DNA of 64,000 nt from an uncultured Pseudomonadota bacterium (GTDB taxonomy: Bacteria; Myxococcota_A; UBA796; SXON01). The position numbers were made by a program, and so were the translations under genes. Location of the stretch: the NCBI GenBank assembly GCA_903844155.1, contig CAIMSU010000166.1:1-64000 (forward strand), written 5' to 3'. Below, one piece after another: positions 41,150 to 48,857 of the stretch. Below the pieces are notes generated by a model that made no database searches, was not told the origin of the DNA, and saw nothing but the letters and a program-made list of their open reading frames with translations. The first letter of the stretch is position 1; every line of letters begins with the position of its first letter.

Positions 41150-42189
41150 GGCGATTGCTCCGGAGGGTGGGGTTCGGGCGCGGACAGCATCTCCACGGAC
41201 GGGGCGTCGATGGATGGCGGGATGATCCGCATGCGACGGGCCCAATCGTCGTAGCGGTCGAGCGTCTGGGCGAGGGGGGTGTACTGCAGTCCAAGCGCGC
41301 GGGTCGCGAGGCTTGCATCGACCGGCACGCCGTGGACAACGAGGTCGACGATCTCGCGCGAGAGCTCCGGGCGGCGACGCTCGGCGAGCGCCCGTCGCTC
41401 CTCGGTGTCGGCGCGGGCCTCGGCCTCCGCAGCGCCGATGGGCGGCGCCGGGAGCGAACCGCCATAGCGCAGCGCCAACGCCGTCCTCAGCGTGTGTAGC
41501 CGGTAGTTCCCGCCGGCGTACAGCACCCTGTCCGGGGCGCGCTCGGCCAGCCCCTGCGCCGCGATCCCGCGCGCCGCGTCCATCCCATCCACGAGCGCAA
41601 CGATGCCGTCCGGATGCGGCACATCGACGTGGCGGGCGGCCGCAACGAGCAGCGCCGAGGTGCCCACGCGCAGGTCCCACGGGCCGATGCAGGCGCCCGG
41701 GCAGGCGACGCGGATCTCGAACCGGTCCTCGGCCGAGGCACGTCGCTCCATCAGCCACTTGAGGTCGTGGTAGACGCCAAAACCGGGGCTGGTCAGGAAC
41801 TGGTCGGACTCGTCCGAAAGCCCCTTCGGGCTTGGTGCCACGGTCGCTGTGCTGGACACGTAGACAAGGCGTGAAACGCCCGCTTCGGCCGCTGCTTCCA
41901 GCACGTTGTCGAGCTGCCGGAGGCCGGTTTCGAACGTCGCCAGCGCGTCCTGCGAGTGGCGCGGGTAGTGCCCCGCCGCGTGGAACACGACGTCGATCCC
42001 GTCCATCGCCGCTCGGATGGACGCCGGATCGTCCAGATCCGCCACGACCATCCTCGCCTTGCGCGACCGGAGCGGGATCACGTTGGTTCTACGCCGACGA
42101 GCGCAGAGCGGGTCGACCCCGAGGTCGCGCAGCGCGTCGACAAGGTTCAGCCCGAGGAACCCGGCAGCGCCCAGGACGAGCGCGTTCAC
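41146..42189 (-). CDS. NAD-dependent epimerase/dehydratase-family oxidoreductase
   Basis: 347 residues of the extended SDR family: N-terminal G-A-A-G-F-L-G nucleotide-binding motif, V-F-H-A-A-G-H-Y, V-Y-V-S-S-T-A-T and the catalytic pair Y-H-D-L-K. It resembles dihydroflavonol-reductase/3-beta-hydroxysteroid dehydrogenase-like enzymes that reduce ketones or epimerise sugars. The start is GTG 42189 overlapping the ligase stop (GTGA). Its place between ligase and ACP suggests that it acts on a carrier-bound intermediate, or releases it reductively; this is inference. Confidence 0.83.
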   Translation of the reverse strand: MNALVLGAAGFLGLNLVDALRDLGVDPLCARRRRTNVIPLRSRKARMVVADLDDPASIRAAMDGIDVVFHAAGHYPRHSQDALATFETGLRQLDNVLEAAAEAGVSRLVYVSSTATVAPSPKGLSDESDQFLTSPGFGVYHDLKWLMERRASAEDRFEIRVACPGACIGPWDLRVGTSALLVAAARHVDVPHPDGIVALVDGMDAARGIAAQGLAERAPDRVLYAGGNYRLHTLRTALALRYGGSLPAPPIGAAEAEARADTEERRALAERRRPELSREIVDLVVHGVPVDASLATRALGLQYTPLAQTLDRYDDWARRMRIIPPSIDAPSVEMLSAPEPHPPEQSP

Positions 42190-43718
42190 GAGTACCGCTC
42201 CACGCACGCGGCCCGCCGCAACTTTCCGCTCGTTGTCCGCGGTAGATCCCCCGGCGTGACGGAGACGACGCGGTGCGGCCGGACGCCCAGCGACGCCAGC
42301 AGCTCTCCGCGCACAAGCCGCTCCACATCGACCGGCCCATCGCCGGGCGCCTCGACAACGACCACCAGCTCCTCGTCTCGCGCGGCAAACGCCGCAGCGC
42401 CGTTCGGAGGTGCGCGCACCGCAGCCGCCGCGATGCGCTCGATGTCATAGGGGTGGAACTTCCGACCATTCTGGATGACGAGGTCCTTCTCCCGGCCCGT
42501 CACGTAGAGCCTTCCGTCCGCGATGCACCCGAGGTCGCCGGTGTGCAGCCAACCGTCGCGCAGCGCCCGACCCGTCGCCTCCGGGTCCTCGAAATAGCCA
42601 GCCATCAACGTCGGCCCACGCACCAGGACCTCGCCCGAATCGGCGATGGCGACGTCCATCCCGGGGAGCGGTCGACCCGCCGAGACGAGCGTACGGTCGC
42701 CAGCGCTCAGGTCCGGCTCGCCGGGCGCGGAGAAGCTGACGCCCAGCGTGTTTTCAGCGAGGCCGTAGACCGGGCGAGGCGCTTCGGCCGAGAACCCGAC
42801 CGGCCCGAAGCGCTCGACGAACGCTTCGATCGTCGCACGATGCACAGGCTCGGAGCCGTTGAGCGCGTGACGCCAGGTCGAGAGGTCGAGGCCGTCGACG
42901 TTCGCGACGCGACGGGCCGTGAGCGCGTAGGCAAAGTCAGGTGCGGCGGCAACCGTCCCGCGGTGCTCGCTGATGCACGCGAGCCAGCGGCGCGGGTGAA
43001 GCAGGAATTCACCCGGTGCGAGCAGGTGTACTGGAAATCCAGCCAGCAGCGGGCAGAGCAGTCCGCCGACGAGCCCCATGTCGTGAAAGAGCGGCAGCCA
43101 GGAAACACCGACATCGTCCGGGCCGACCCCGAGCGCCTGCGCCATGCTCCACGCGCTGGCGACGGCCGCGCGCTGCGAGATGAGTGCGCCCCGAGGCCGA
43201 CCCAGACTGCCGGATGTATACTGGATGAACGCCGTGTCTTCCGGACTCCAAGCGGGCTGTGACCCAGCGGGGAGTGCGTGCGGCTCGGCGAGGGCCGGAC
43301 GCCCGAACGGCGCAAGACTGACGACGCCCGGCGTTGTGACGATCACGCTCGGACGTGCGTGATCGACGAGCGGCTGCAACATCGCCACCGTGCGGCCGAG
43401 GTCCAGCGCGGAGACCGGCCAGGCCAGGGGGACCGGGGTCGCACCGGCATACTGGCACCCAAAGAACGCCGCAACAAACGCCACGTCGTTGGGGAGCAAC
43501 AACGCGGCCCGGTCGCCCGGCCGAACGCCCGCCTCCTGCAGCGCGCGCGCCCAGCGTCGGGCGAGCATGAGCACCTCGCCCGCCGTGTAGGCCGTCGACG
43601 CGCTGCCACGATGCACCGTCAGCCACGGCCCTGCCCGGCACGCCAGCCGCTCCAGCGCCGCGCCGAGCGTGGCTACGGGCGGATCCGCGAGCGTTGGGCC
43701 GGAGATTGACGGATGCAT
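42186..43718 (-). CDS. Fatty acyl-AMP ligase (FAAL)
   Basis: 510 residues. Adenylation motif Y-T-S-G-S-L-G-R-P-R-G, followed by the FAAL-type segment W-L-P-L-F-H-D-M-G-L-V-G-G-L-L, then F-A-Y-A-L-T-A-R; A7 G-W-L-H-T-G-D and A8 G-R-E-K-D-L-V-I-Q-N-G-R-K-F-H-P; terminal R-T-T-S-G-K-L. FAALs activate fatty acids as adenylates and pass them to an ACP rather than to CoA. An ACP lies two genes downstream. ATG 43718 is chosen; in-frame ATG 43757 is an alternative. It is the first enzyme of the coupled cluster ending at 36107. Confidence 0.86.
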   Translation of the reverse strand: MHPSISGPTLADPPVATLGAALERLACRAGPWLTVHRGSASTAYTAGEVLMLARRWARALQEAGVRPGDRAALLLPNDVAFVAAFFGCQYAGATPVPLAWPVSALDLGRTVAMLQPLVDHARPSVIVTTPGVVSLAPFGRPALAEPHALPAGSQPAWSPEDTAFIQYTSGSLGRPRGALISQRAAVASAWSMAQALGVGPDDVGVSWLPLFHDMGLVGGLLCPLLAGFPVHLLAPGEFLLHPRRWLACISEHRGTVAAAPDFAYALTARRVANVDGLDLSTWRHALNGSEPVHRATIEAFVERFGPVGFSAEAPRPVYGLAENTLGVSFSAPGEPDLSAGDRTLVSAGRPLPGMDVAIADSGEVLVRGPTLMAGYFEDPEATGRALRDGWLHTGDLGCIADGRLYVTGREKDLVIQNGRKFHPYDIERIAAAAVRAPPNGAAAFAARDEELVVVVEAPGDGPVDVERLVRGELLASLGVRPHRVVSVTPGDLPRTTSGKLRRAACVERYS

Positions 43719-43775
43719 CGTGGGCCCCGGGTAGGGCGGGCGGACAATTCCGCCCATACGTCCGTCGGCGGAGCC

Positions 43776-44267
43776 CTACTCGATCTGGCCGAGCGCCAAC
43801 GCCCGCGCCACAGCCTGCGAACGCGTGCGCACACCGAGCTTGGTGCGGATGTGCTCGACGTGTGTCCGGATGGTCGACGTCGCCACGCCGAGCCTCCGTC
43901 CGATGACGTGGCTCGTGAACCCACGCGCAACGAGGACGAGCACCTCGCGCTCCCGCTCCGAGAGCTCCGGGCCGTCGGCCGGACCGGCCGTGGGAATCAT
44001 GGCGATCACCCGGGTGCCGTCGACCTCACTGCACAGGAGCCGGCAGCTTTCGCCGCGAATCTTGACGAGCCCCTGGTCGCGCTGCTCGCCGTCCGCGAAG
44101 GTCAGCGCACAGCCGCCCTCGCAAACGCGATGGCCGCGTCCGTCCTCAGCCCGAACGACCTCGTCGCAAGGCCCGACTCCAATCTCGCCGAGCAGCGTCC
44201 TCGCGGAGGGGTTCAGATGGTCGACGGTGCCGTCTGCTTGGGTGACGACGAGGGCGATTGGGCGCAT
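43776..44267 (-). CDS. LuxR-type transcriptional regulator with PAS-like sensor
   Basis: 163 residues. The N-terminal 95 residues look like a small PAS domain (V-V-T-Q-A-D-G-T-V-D-H-L-N-P-S-A-R-T-L-L) with several Cys (C-D-E, V-C-E-G-G-C, L-L-C), possibly metal- or redox-sensing. The C-terminal HTH is a NarL/LuxR type: L-S-E-R-E-R-E-V-L-V-L-V-A-R-G, then S-T-I-R-T-H-V-E-H-I-R-T-K-L-G-V. It lies between the Usp gene (51 bases) and the FAAL gene (18 or 57 bases) on the same strand and probably controls the cluster. Confidence 0.85.
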   Translation of the reverse strand: MRPIALVVTQADGTVDHLNPSARTLLGEIGVGPCDEVVRAEDGRGHRVCEGGCALTFADGEQRDQGLVKIRGESCRLLCSEVDGTRVIAMIPTAGPADGPELSEREREVLVLVARGFTSHVIGRRLGVATSTIRTHVEHIRTKLGVRTRSQAVARALALGQIE

Positions 44268-44318
44268 GATGGACTCCAGGTTGAACGGCGGCGAAACACG
44301 GACGTGGGCGAAAAACGC

Positions 44319-45161
44319 TCAGCTCCCCCACTCGGCGGGGACGACCAGCACCGGGCGGTGAATGCCGGCGAGGATGCGCTCAACGGTGCTGCCCCGGAGC
44401 ATGTCGAACACGCTTCGGCGCCCCTCGGTCACGACGACCACGAGGTCGGCGCTCCAGGTGAACGCGGTCTGCAGGATGCTGTCGACCACTTGTCCGTCCG
44501 CACGCCAGTGGTGAACCGCCCAGCCCGGTGCAGGGCGCATCAACTCCAGGTCGGCGTGGCCGGACCCCACATGGAAGGTGGCAAGTTCCAACGTCGCTCC
44601 GGGAAGCGCACGCGCCAGGAGCGTGGCGGCGTCGAAGCCGGGCGCGGGGTTCGGGACGGTGTCGACCGGGATGAGCACCCGGGAGAGCCCGCCGGCGCCA
44701 AACTCCGGATCCACAAAACCCTTGCTGCCGGCCGGAAGCAGCAGCACGGGGACGGGCGCGCGAAGGGCGACGGGCTTGGACACGCTCGGCTGGAGCAAGC
44801 GGGAAAGCCCGGATCGGCCGTGCGTCGCCATGACGATGAGGTCGGCGTGCGTCTCGGCCATCTCGCGCAGGATGGCCTCCTCCGCGGGTTCGCCCGCCGC
44901 GAGCGTGGCACGGGCGCGGATGCCGAGGGCCTCCAGATCGGCGACGGTCGCGCCTTCCTTGAGGAATCCCCAGCTTGTCAGGGTGCGAATCACCTTCGGC
45001 GCCCAGTGCCAGTCTGCCGTGTCGTTCTCGGGCTCAACGTGGAAGATGTCCAGATCCGCCTTGAGCGCGAGCGAGAGCCGGAGCGCGTGTGCGAAGGCCA
45101 GACTGGCGGGCGTGGAGAAGTCGGTGGGGATGAGGATGTTTCGGATCGTGGGCGTGGTCAT
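44319..45161 (-). CDS. Tandem universal stress protein (two Usp domains)
   Basis: 280 residues, two Usp domains (about 5-145 and 155-280). The first has M-A-T-H-G-R-S-G-L-S-R-L-L, close to the ATP-binding G-x2-G-x9-G-S/T loop. The second has V-T-E-G-R-R-S-V-F-D-M-L-R-G-S-T, also near consensus. Usp proteins respond to energy, oxygen or nutrient stress. A consensus sigma-54 promoter lies 27-42 bases upstream, giving a leader of about 16 bases with GGAG. It could be the first gene of a long transcript through LuxR, FAAL and the radical SAM genes. Confidence 0.87.
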   Translation of the reverse strand: MTTPTIRNILIPTDFSTPASLAFAHALRLSLALKADLDIFHVEPENDTADWHWAPKVIRTLTSWGFLKEGATVADLEALGIRARATLAAGEPAEEAILREMAETHADLIVMATHGRSGLSRLLQPSVSKPVALRAPVPVLLLPAGSKGFVDPEFGAGGLSRVLIPVDTVPNPAPGFDAATLLARALPGATLELATFHVGSGHADLELMRPAPGWAVHHWRADGQVVDSILQTAFTWSADLVVVVTEGRRSVFDMLRGSTVERILAGIHRPVLVVPAEWGS

Positions 45162-45187
45162 CGGTGCTCCGTGCGTCAGACGACGGA

Positions 45188-45203
45188 TGCAACTGTCATG
45201 CCA
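45188..45203 (-). promoter_or_regulatory. Consensus sigma-54 promoter of the usp gene
   Basis: Minus strand TGGCATGACAGTTGCA matches TGGCAYG-N4-TTGCW. Predicted start near 45177, leader of about 16 bases with GGAG before ATG 45161. It is divergent from the ric promoter, and the 29-bp dyad at 45276-45304 lies about 113 bases upstream of the predicted start. Confidence 0.82.
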
Positions 45204-45275
45204 GCGCCCCGCAAACGCCCCCTCGGCCGAGCCATCGCCGGAGAATCACCAATCGATCCTTGTTAAAGCAAAATG

Positions 45276-45304
45276 TATCAAAACGGACGACGTCGCTTTT
45301 CATA
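45276..45304. promoter_or_regulatory. 29-bp dyad operator/enhancer, copy 3, between usp and ric
   Basis: Matches TA-N2-AAAA-N2-GACG-N-CGTC-N2-TTTT-N2-TA, centred on 45290. It is almost equidistant from the two sigma-54 start sites (about 113 bp to usp and 112 bp to ric), a position from which one activator could serve both promoters. The other two copies lie upstream of the PHA operon. Confidence 0.75.
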
Positions 45305-45375
45305 CCTCCGTGGGGGGTGGATGTTGGATTTCCCCCATCGGCGTGTGCCACCTTGCCCATGGCCCAGCCGGGCGC

Positions 45376-45391
45376 TGGCACGGGGATTGCT
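45376..45391 (+). promoter_or_regulatory. Consensus sigma-54 promoter of the ric gene
   Basis: TGGCACGGGGATTGCT is a full match to TGGCAYG-N4-TTGCW. With C45390 at -12 the start is near 45402, leaving a 12-base leader with GAGG six bases before ATG 45414. Confidence 0.85.
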
Positions 45392-45413
45392 AGTGTCCGG
45401 TCCGAGGTGCTTC

Positions 45414-46082
45414 ATGATGACCGTCTCCGAGCTTGCCACGTCCCGCCCCCTCTCCGTCCGAGTACTCCAACGCCACGGCATCGACTTCTGCTGCGGCGGC
45501 GCCCGACCGTTGGACGCCGCCTGCACCGCCCGCGGCCTCCGCGCCGAGACCCTCCTGCAGGAAGTCGACGCCGTCGAAGCGGAAGCCCGCCCCGATGCGC
45601 GTCGGTGGGATCAGGCGCCCATCCCCGAGCTCGTCGCCCACATCCTCGCCCGTCATCATCGCCCCCTCGACACCGAGCTCGACCGGCTCGATTTCCTCGT
45701 CGGCAAGGTCACCACCGTCCACCACGACAAGGACCCGGCGATGATGGACGGCATCCGTCAGGCCTGGCAGGACCTGCTCGACGACCTGCTGCCCCACATG
45801 AAGATGGAGGAGGACCTGCTCTTCCCGCGGATCCTCGCGGGCGTCCGGGCGGGCCCCGACCCGGGTCTGGGCAGCCCCATCGAGGTGATGGAGGAGGAGC
45901 ACAAGGCGGTCGGCCGCACGCTGGCGACGCTGCGGGCGCTCACCAAGGACTACGTCGTGCCCGACGAGGCCTGCGGGAGCTGGCGGGCGCTCTGGCAGGG
46001 CCTGGAGGCGCTGGAGGCGGACCTGCACCAGCACATCCACCTCGAGAACAACGTGCTGTTCCAGCGGGTCCTGCGCTCGTAG
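45414..46082 (+). CDS. ric: RIC-type di-iron protein (ScdA/YtfE family)
   Basis: 222 residues. The ScdA N-terminal domain is present with the conserved I-D-F-C26-C27-G-G; then a hemerythrin-like four-helix domain with ligands in I-L-A-R-H-H, L-L-P-H-M-K-M-E-E-D, M-E-E-E-H-K and L-H-Q-H-I-H-L-E-N-N. YtfE/ScdA proteins repair iron-sulfur clusters damaged by nitric oxide or oxidants. ATG 45414 is chosen (ATG 45417 also possible) because the sigma-54 promoter start and GAGG sit directly before it. It ends near the convergent peptidase gene. Confidence 0.9.
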   Translation: MMTVSELATSRPLSVRVLQRHGIDFCCGGARPLDAACTARGLRAETLLQEVDAVEAEARPDARRWDQAPIPELVAHILARHHRPLDTELDRLDFLVGKVTTVHHDKDPAMMDGIRQAWQDLLDDLLPHMKMEEDLLFPRILAGVRAGPDPGLGSPIEVMEEEHKAVGRTLATLRALTKDYVVPDEACGSWRALWQGLEALEADLHQHIHLENNVLFQRVLRS

Positions 46083-46108
46083 TCGCGCGATCGCGGCGCG
46101 GTCGACTA
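46080..46108. terminator. Hairpin between convergent genes
   Basis: TAGTCGCGCG (46080-46089) can pair with CGCG-GT-CGACTA (46097-46108) with a two-base bulge, overlapping both stop codons of the convergent ric and peptidase genes. No U-run on either side; it may act as a bidirectional terminator with Rho, or only protect 3' ends. Confidence 0.35.
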
Positions 46109-47092
46109 GTTCCAGGTCGCCCGGCGTTGTTGCGCCCGCCATTGCCGTCGCAGCTCCTCCTCGTGCTCCTGCGCTTCAAGGCGGGCGAGCCCGGCGTGGT
46201 ACCGTCGACGGCGCCGCCACGCCCCGTAGGCCAGCAGGGTCGCGGCGAACAACGCGGGGATGCCGCTCTCCGCGAGCCCGCTGAAGCGGATCCACGGCGA
46301 GGACCAGCGCGCCTGCCACTGCGCCTCCACCAGCGGCAATTCCTGACCGGTGGCCGCGTAGACGGCGTCCGAAAGCGTCGCCCCGCGTTGGCCCGCCGCG
46401 AGCAGCTTTCGAAGGACGACGTCGGCTTTTTCACCCCCGCCCGCGCGTTCTGCGAGGAAGGCCGTGAAGTCCGCCGTCTCCGCGTAGGCAAGCTGCGCGC
46501 CGAGGGGATCCGCGGGAAACCCGGCTGATATGCGGCGTAAAGGGAGGAGGCGCCCGGTTCCGGAGGCGCGGGTGAGGGTTTCGGCGACCTGGGGTCCAAG
46601 CTCGCCCGCGTAGAACTGCGCGAGGCCCTCCTGCAGCCACCGGGGCACGGGCCGGCCGCCGAACGCCCGACCGACGAGGATGTGCACGATCTCGTGGTCG
46701 AGCACCTGTTCGAGCTTCGGAGCGGTGCCGCGCCGGACGGACGGGGAGTGCAGGAAGATGTCGCCGTCGTCGGGCCAGGCGGTGCCGTCGGCCCAGTCGG
46801 GCGTCTGTCCAGGTTGGAGGGCCTGGAACTGGGCCTCATCGGGGGCGACGACGACGTCCATCGGGGCGCCAGCGGGGACGCCGAGGCGGGCCGAGAGGCC
46901 GGGGATGGCCTCGGCGGCGTGATCAGCGAGCCGGCGAACGGTCACGAGGTCCTCCGGGGCGCCGTGGACGACCGCGTAGTCGCCCGGAGAGGTGACCCAG
47001 CCGGCGGGGAGGGTGAGGGGCTCGTGCGCCTGCGACTCGCCGGAGAGCGCCAGCGTGAGGACGGGGACCAGGAGGAGGCGGAGCCAGCGCAC
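46106..47092 (-). CDS. Membrane-anchored gluzincin peptidase (peptidase MA-like)
   Basis: 328 residues: signal peptide (about 1-22), then a zinc-peptidase domain with H133-E-I-V-H137 and downstream E155 in R-W-L-Q-E-G-L-A-Q-F-Y, the gluzincin pattern of the MA-like family. A single membrane segment lies near 278-296 (I-P-A-L-F-A-A-T-L-L-A-Y-G-A-W), followed by an Arg-rich cytoplasmic tail. The catalytic domain should face the periplasm. The target is unknown. It lies 43 bases from the acyl-CoA ligase gene on the same strand. Confidence 0.8.
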   Translation of the reverse strand: MRWLRLLLVPVLTLALSGESQAHEPLTLPAGWVTSPGDYAVVHGAPEDLVTVRRLADHAAEAIPGLSARLGVPAGAPMDVVVAPDEAQFQALQPGQTPDWADGTAWPDDGDIFLHSPSVRRGTAPKLEQVLDHEIVHILVGRAFGGRPVPRWLQEGLAQFYAGELGPQVAETLTRASGTGRLLPLRRISAGFPADPLGAQLAYAETADFTAFLAERAGGGEKADVVLRKLLAAGQRGATLSDAVYAATGQELPLVEAQWQARWSSPWIRFSGLAESGIPALFAATLLAYGAWRRRRRYHAGLARLEAQEHEEELRRQWRAQQRRATWN

Positions 47093-47135
47093 GCCTTAGT
47101 CTACGCGCCGTTCGCCTCCGGACCAGCAGAACCGC

Positions 47136-48857
47136 TCACTCGCGGGAGGCGTACAGCCGCTCGATGATCTCGGCGTGCGCGGCGAGGATCGCCCGCCGCT
47201 TGGGCTTGAGCGTGGGCGTCAAGAGGCCATTCTCTACCGTCAACGCTGGGATCCACGCCCACTTCTTGATGCGCTCAAAGGGGGGCGACTCGGCGTTCAC
47301 CTGCGCGATCCGGGCGCGCGCGAAGGCCTCGGGGTCTGCCGGGGGGCGCTCGGGGTCTGCCGCGAGCAGCGCGATGAGGAACGGGCGCTCGCTGCCGATG
47401 ACCACGGCCTGGCCGATCCCGGCGCCGCCGCCCTCAGCCGTCGGCGGGCGTTCGATCCGACGCTCGATCGGCACCGGGGCGATGTTCTTGCCGCCCGCGG
47501 TCACGATCAGCTCCTTCTTGCGGTCGACGATGCGCAGGAAGCCGTCCGTGTCGACCTCTCCGATGTCGCCAGTGCAGAACCAGCCGTCCTCCATCGCCGC
47601 GGCCGTCGCCCCAGGGTCGCGCCAGTAGCCGGAAAACAGGCCGGGACCGCGCACAAGCACCTCGCCATCGTCCTTGAGCCGGATCTCGACACCGTCGAGC
47701 GGGGTTCCGACCGTCCCCAGCCGCACCTTCCCCGGCCGGTTCAGCGTCGCCGGCGCGCACGTCTCCGTCAGCCCCCACGCCTCCAGGACCTCGATGCCGA
47801 CAGCCCCGAAGAACCGCGCGGTCTCCACGTTCAGCGCGGCCCCGCCAACCCCGATGTACTGGATCCCGCCGAGGCGCTGCCGGACTTTTCGGAGCACGAG
47901 CAGCTCGGCCAGCCGTTCCTCGACGCGCGCCATCACCCCCGCCCGCGTTCCCCGGGCCCGCCCGACCCCGACCGCCCACCCAAAAAGCTTCCGAACAACC
48001 GGCGATTGCGTGGCGACGGTGCCCTCAATCCGCGCCTGCATCTTCTCCAGCACCCGCGGCACCGCCACCATCACCGTCGGCTGCGCGACGCCGATGACCG
48101 CAGGGAGATCCTTCAGATCCGGGCACCACCAGCCTTCGATGTCGTCGAGAAAACTGCGGTAGGCCGCCATGCGCTGCAGCGAGTGCGCCAACGGGAGGTA
48201 GACGATGCTGCGATGCCGGCCTTCAAGCGGCAAAGCAAGCCGGCTCGCGTGGCAAACCGCCGCCATCGCCGCGTGCGTGATGACCGCACCCTTGGGCTCG
48301 CCCGTCGTGCCGGACGTGTAGATCAGCGTGCAGATCTGGTCCGGCCGCACGGACGCGATCGCCGCTTCCAACCTGTCGATAGCACCAGGCGGCGCAGTGT
48401 CCCCACGCGCCGGCGAGGCGATGTCCCACACCCGCGCAGGGATTCCCGCGACCTTGCCGTCGACCGCGCCGAGCCTGCCCAGCTCCGCCGCCGACTCGAC
48501 GAGGAGTAGGCGGGACTCGGAATGACGTAGGATGTACGCCACGCTCTCAGGCAGCAGCGTCGGGTAGATGCCCACGGTGACGCCGCCGGCCGCCAGCGCA
48601 GCGAGATCCGCGGTGAGCCACTCGGGGTGCGGGTTTCCGAGGATCGCGACCCGGTCGCCCGCGGTCACGCCCGCCGCCCGCAGGGTGTCGAGGGCCTCCG
48701 CCACATGGGCCTCGGCGTCTCGCCAGGTGATGACCTGCCAGGCCCCAGACCCGTCGCGAACATGCATCGCGGGGGCGTCGGGCGAGCGCCGCGCACGTGC
48801 GAGGAAGAGCGCAGGGAGCGTGTCCACGCCGAGAGGGCCGGGCCCGGCGGCGGGCAT
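47136..48857 (-). CDS. Long-chain fatty-acid-CoA ligase (FadD15-like)
   Basis: 573 residues. Motifs Y-T-S-G-T-T-G-E-P-K-G-A, L-P-L-A-H-S-L-Q-R, G-L-T-E-T-C-A-P-A, G-W-F-C-T-G-D-I-G, D-R-K-K-E-L-I-V-T-A-G-G-K-N-I and the final L-T-P-T-L-K-P-K-R-R. The linker W-A-V-G-V-G-R-A-R and V-R-Q-R-L-G-G are typical of the long-chain ligases of FadD15/ACSL type. It activates long-chain fatty acids for beta-oxidation or lipid synthesis. ATG 48857 overlaps the pseudokinase stop. Confidence 0.88.
   Translation of the reverse strand: MPAAGPGPLGVDTLPALFLARARRSPDAPAMHVRDGSGAWQVITWRDAEAHVAEALDTLRAAGVTAGDRVAILGNPHPEWLTADLAALAAGGVTVGIYPTLLPESVAYILRHSESRLLLVESAAELGRLGAVDGKVAGIPARVWDIASPARGDTAPPGAIDRLEAAIASVRPDQICTLIYTSGTTGEPKGAVITHAAMAAVCHASRLALPLEGRHRSIVYLPLAHSLQRMAAYRSFLDDIEGWWCPDLKDLPAVIGVAQPTVMVAVPRVLEKMQARIEGTVATQSPVVRKLFGWAVGVGRARGTRAGVMARVEERLAELLVLRKVRQRLGGIQYIGVGGAALNVETARFFGAVGIEVLEAWGLTETCAPATLNRPGKVRLGTVGTPLDGVEIRLKDDGEVLVRGPGLFSGYWRDPGATAAAMEDGWFCTGDIGEVDTDGFLRIVDRKKELIVTAGGKNIAPVPIERRIERPPTAEGGGAGIGQAVVIGSERPFLIALLAADPERPPADPEAFARARIAQVNAESPPFERIKKWAWIPALTVENGLLTPTLKPKRRAILAAHAEIIERLYASRE

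Noticed and set aside
46412-46430. Another GACG-A-CGTC core near a T-run
   Set aside because: Inside the peptidase coding region; the A-tract is missing and the T-run is one base out of register with the dyad.
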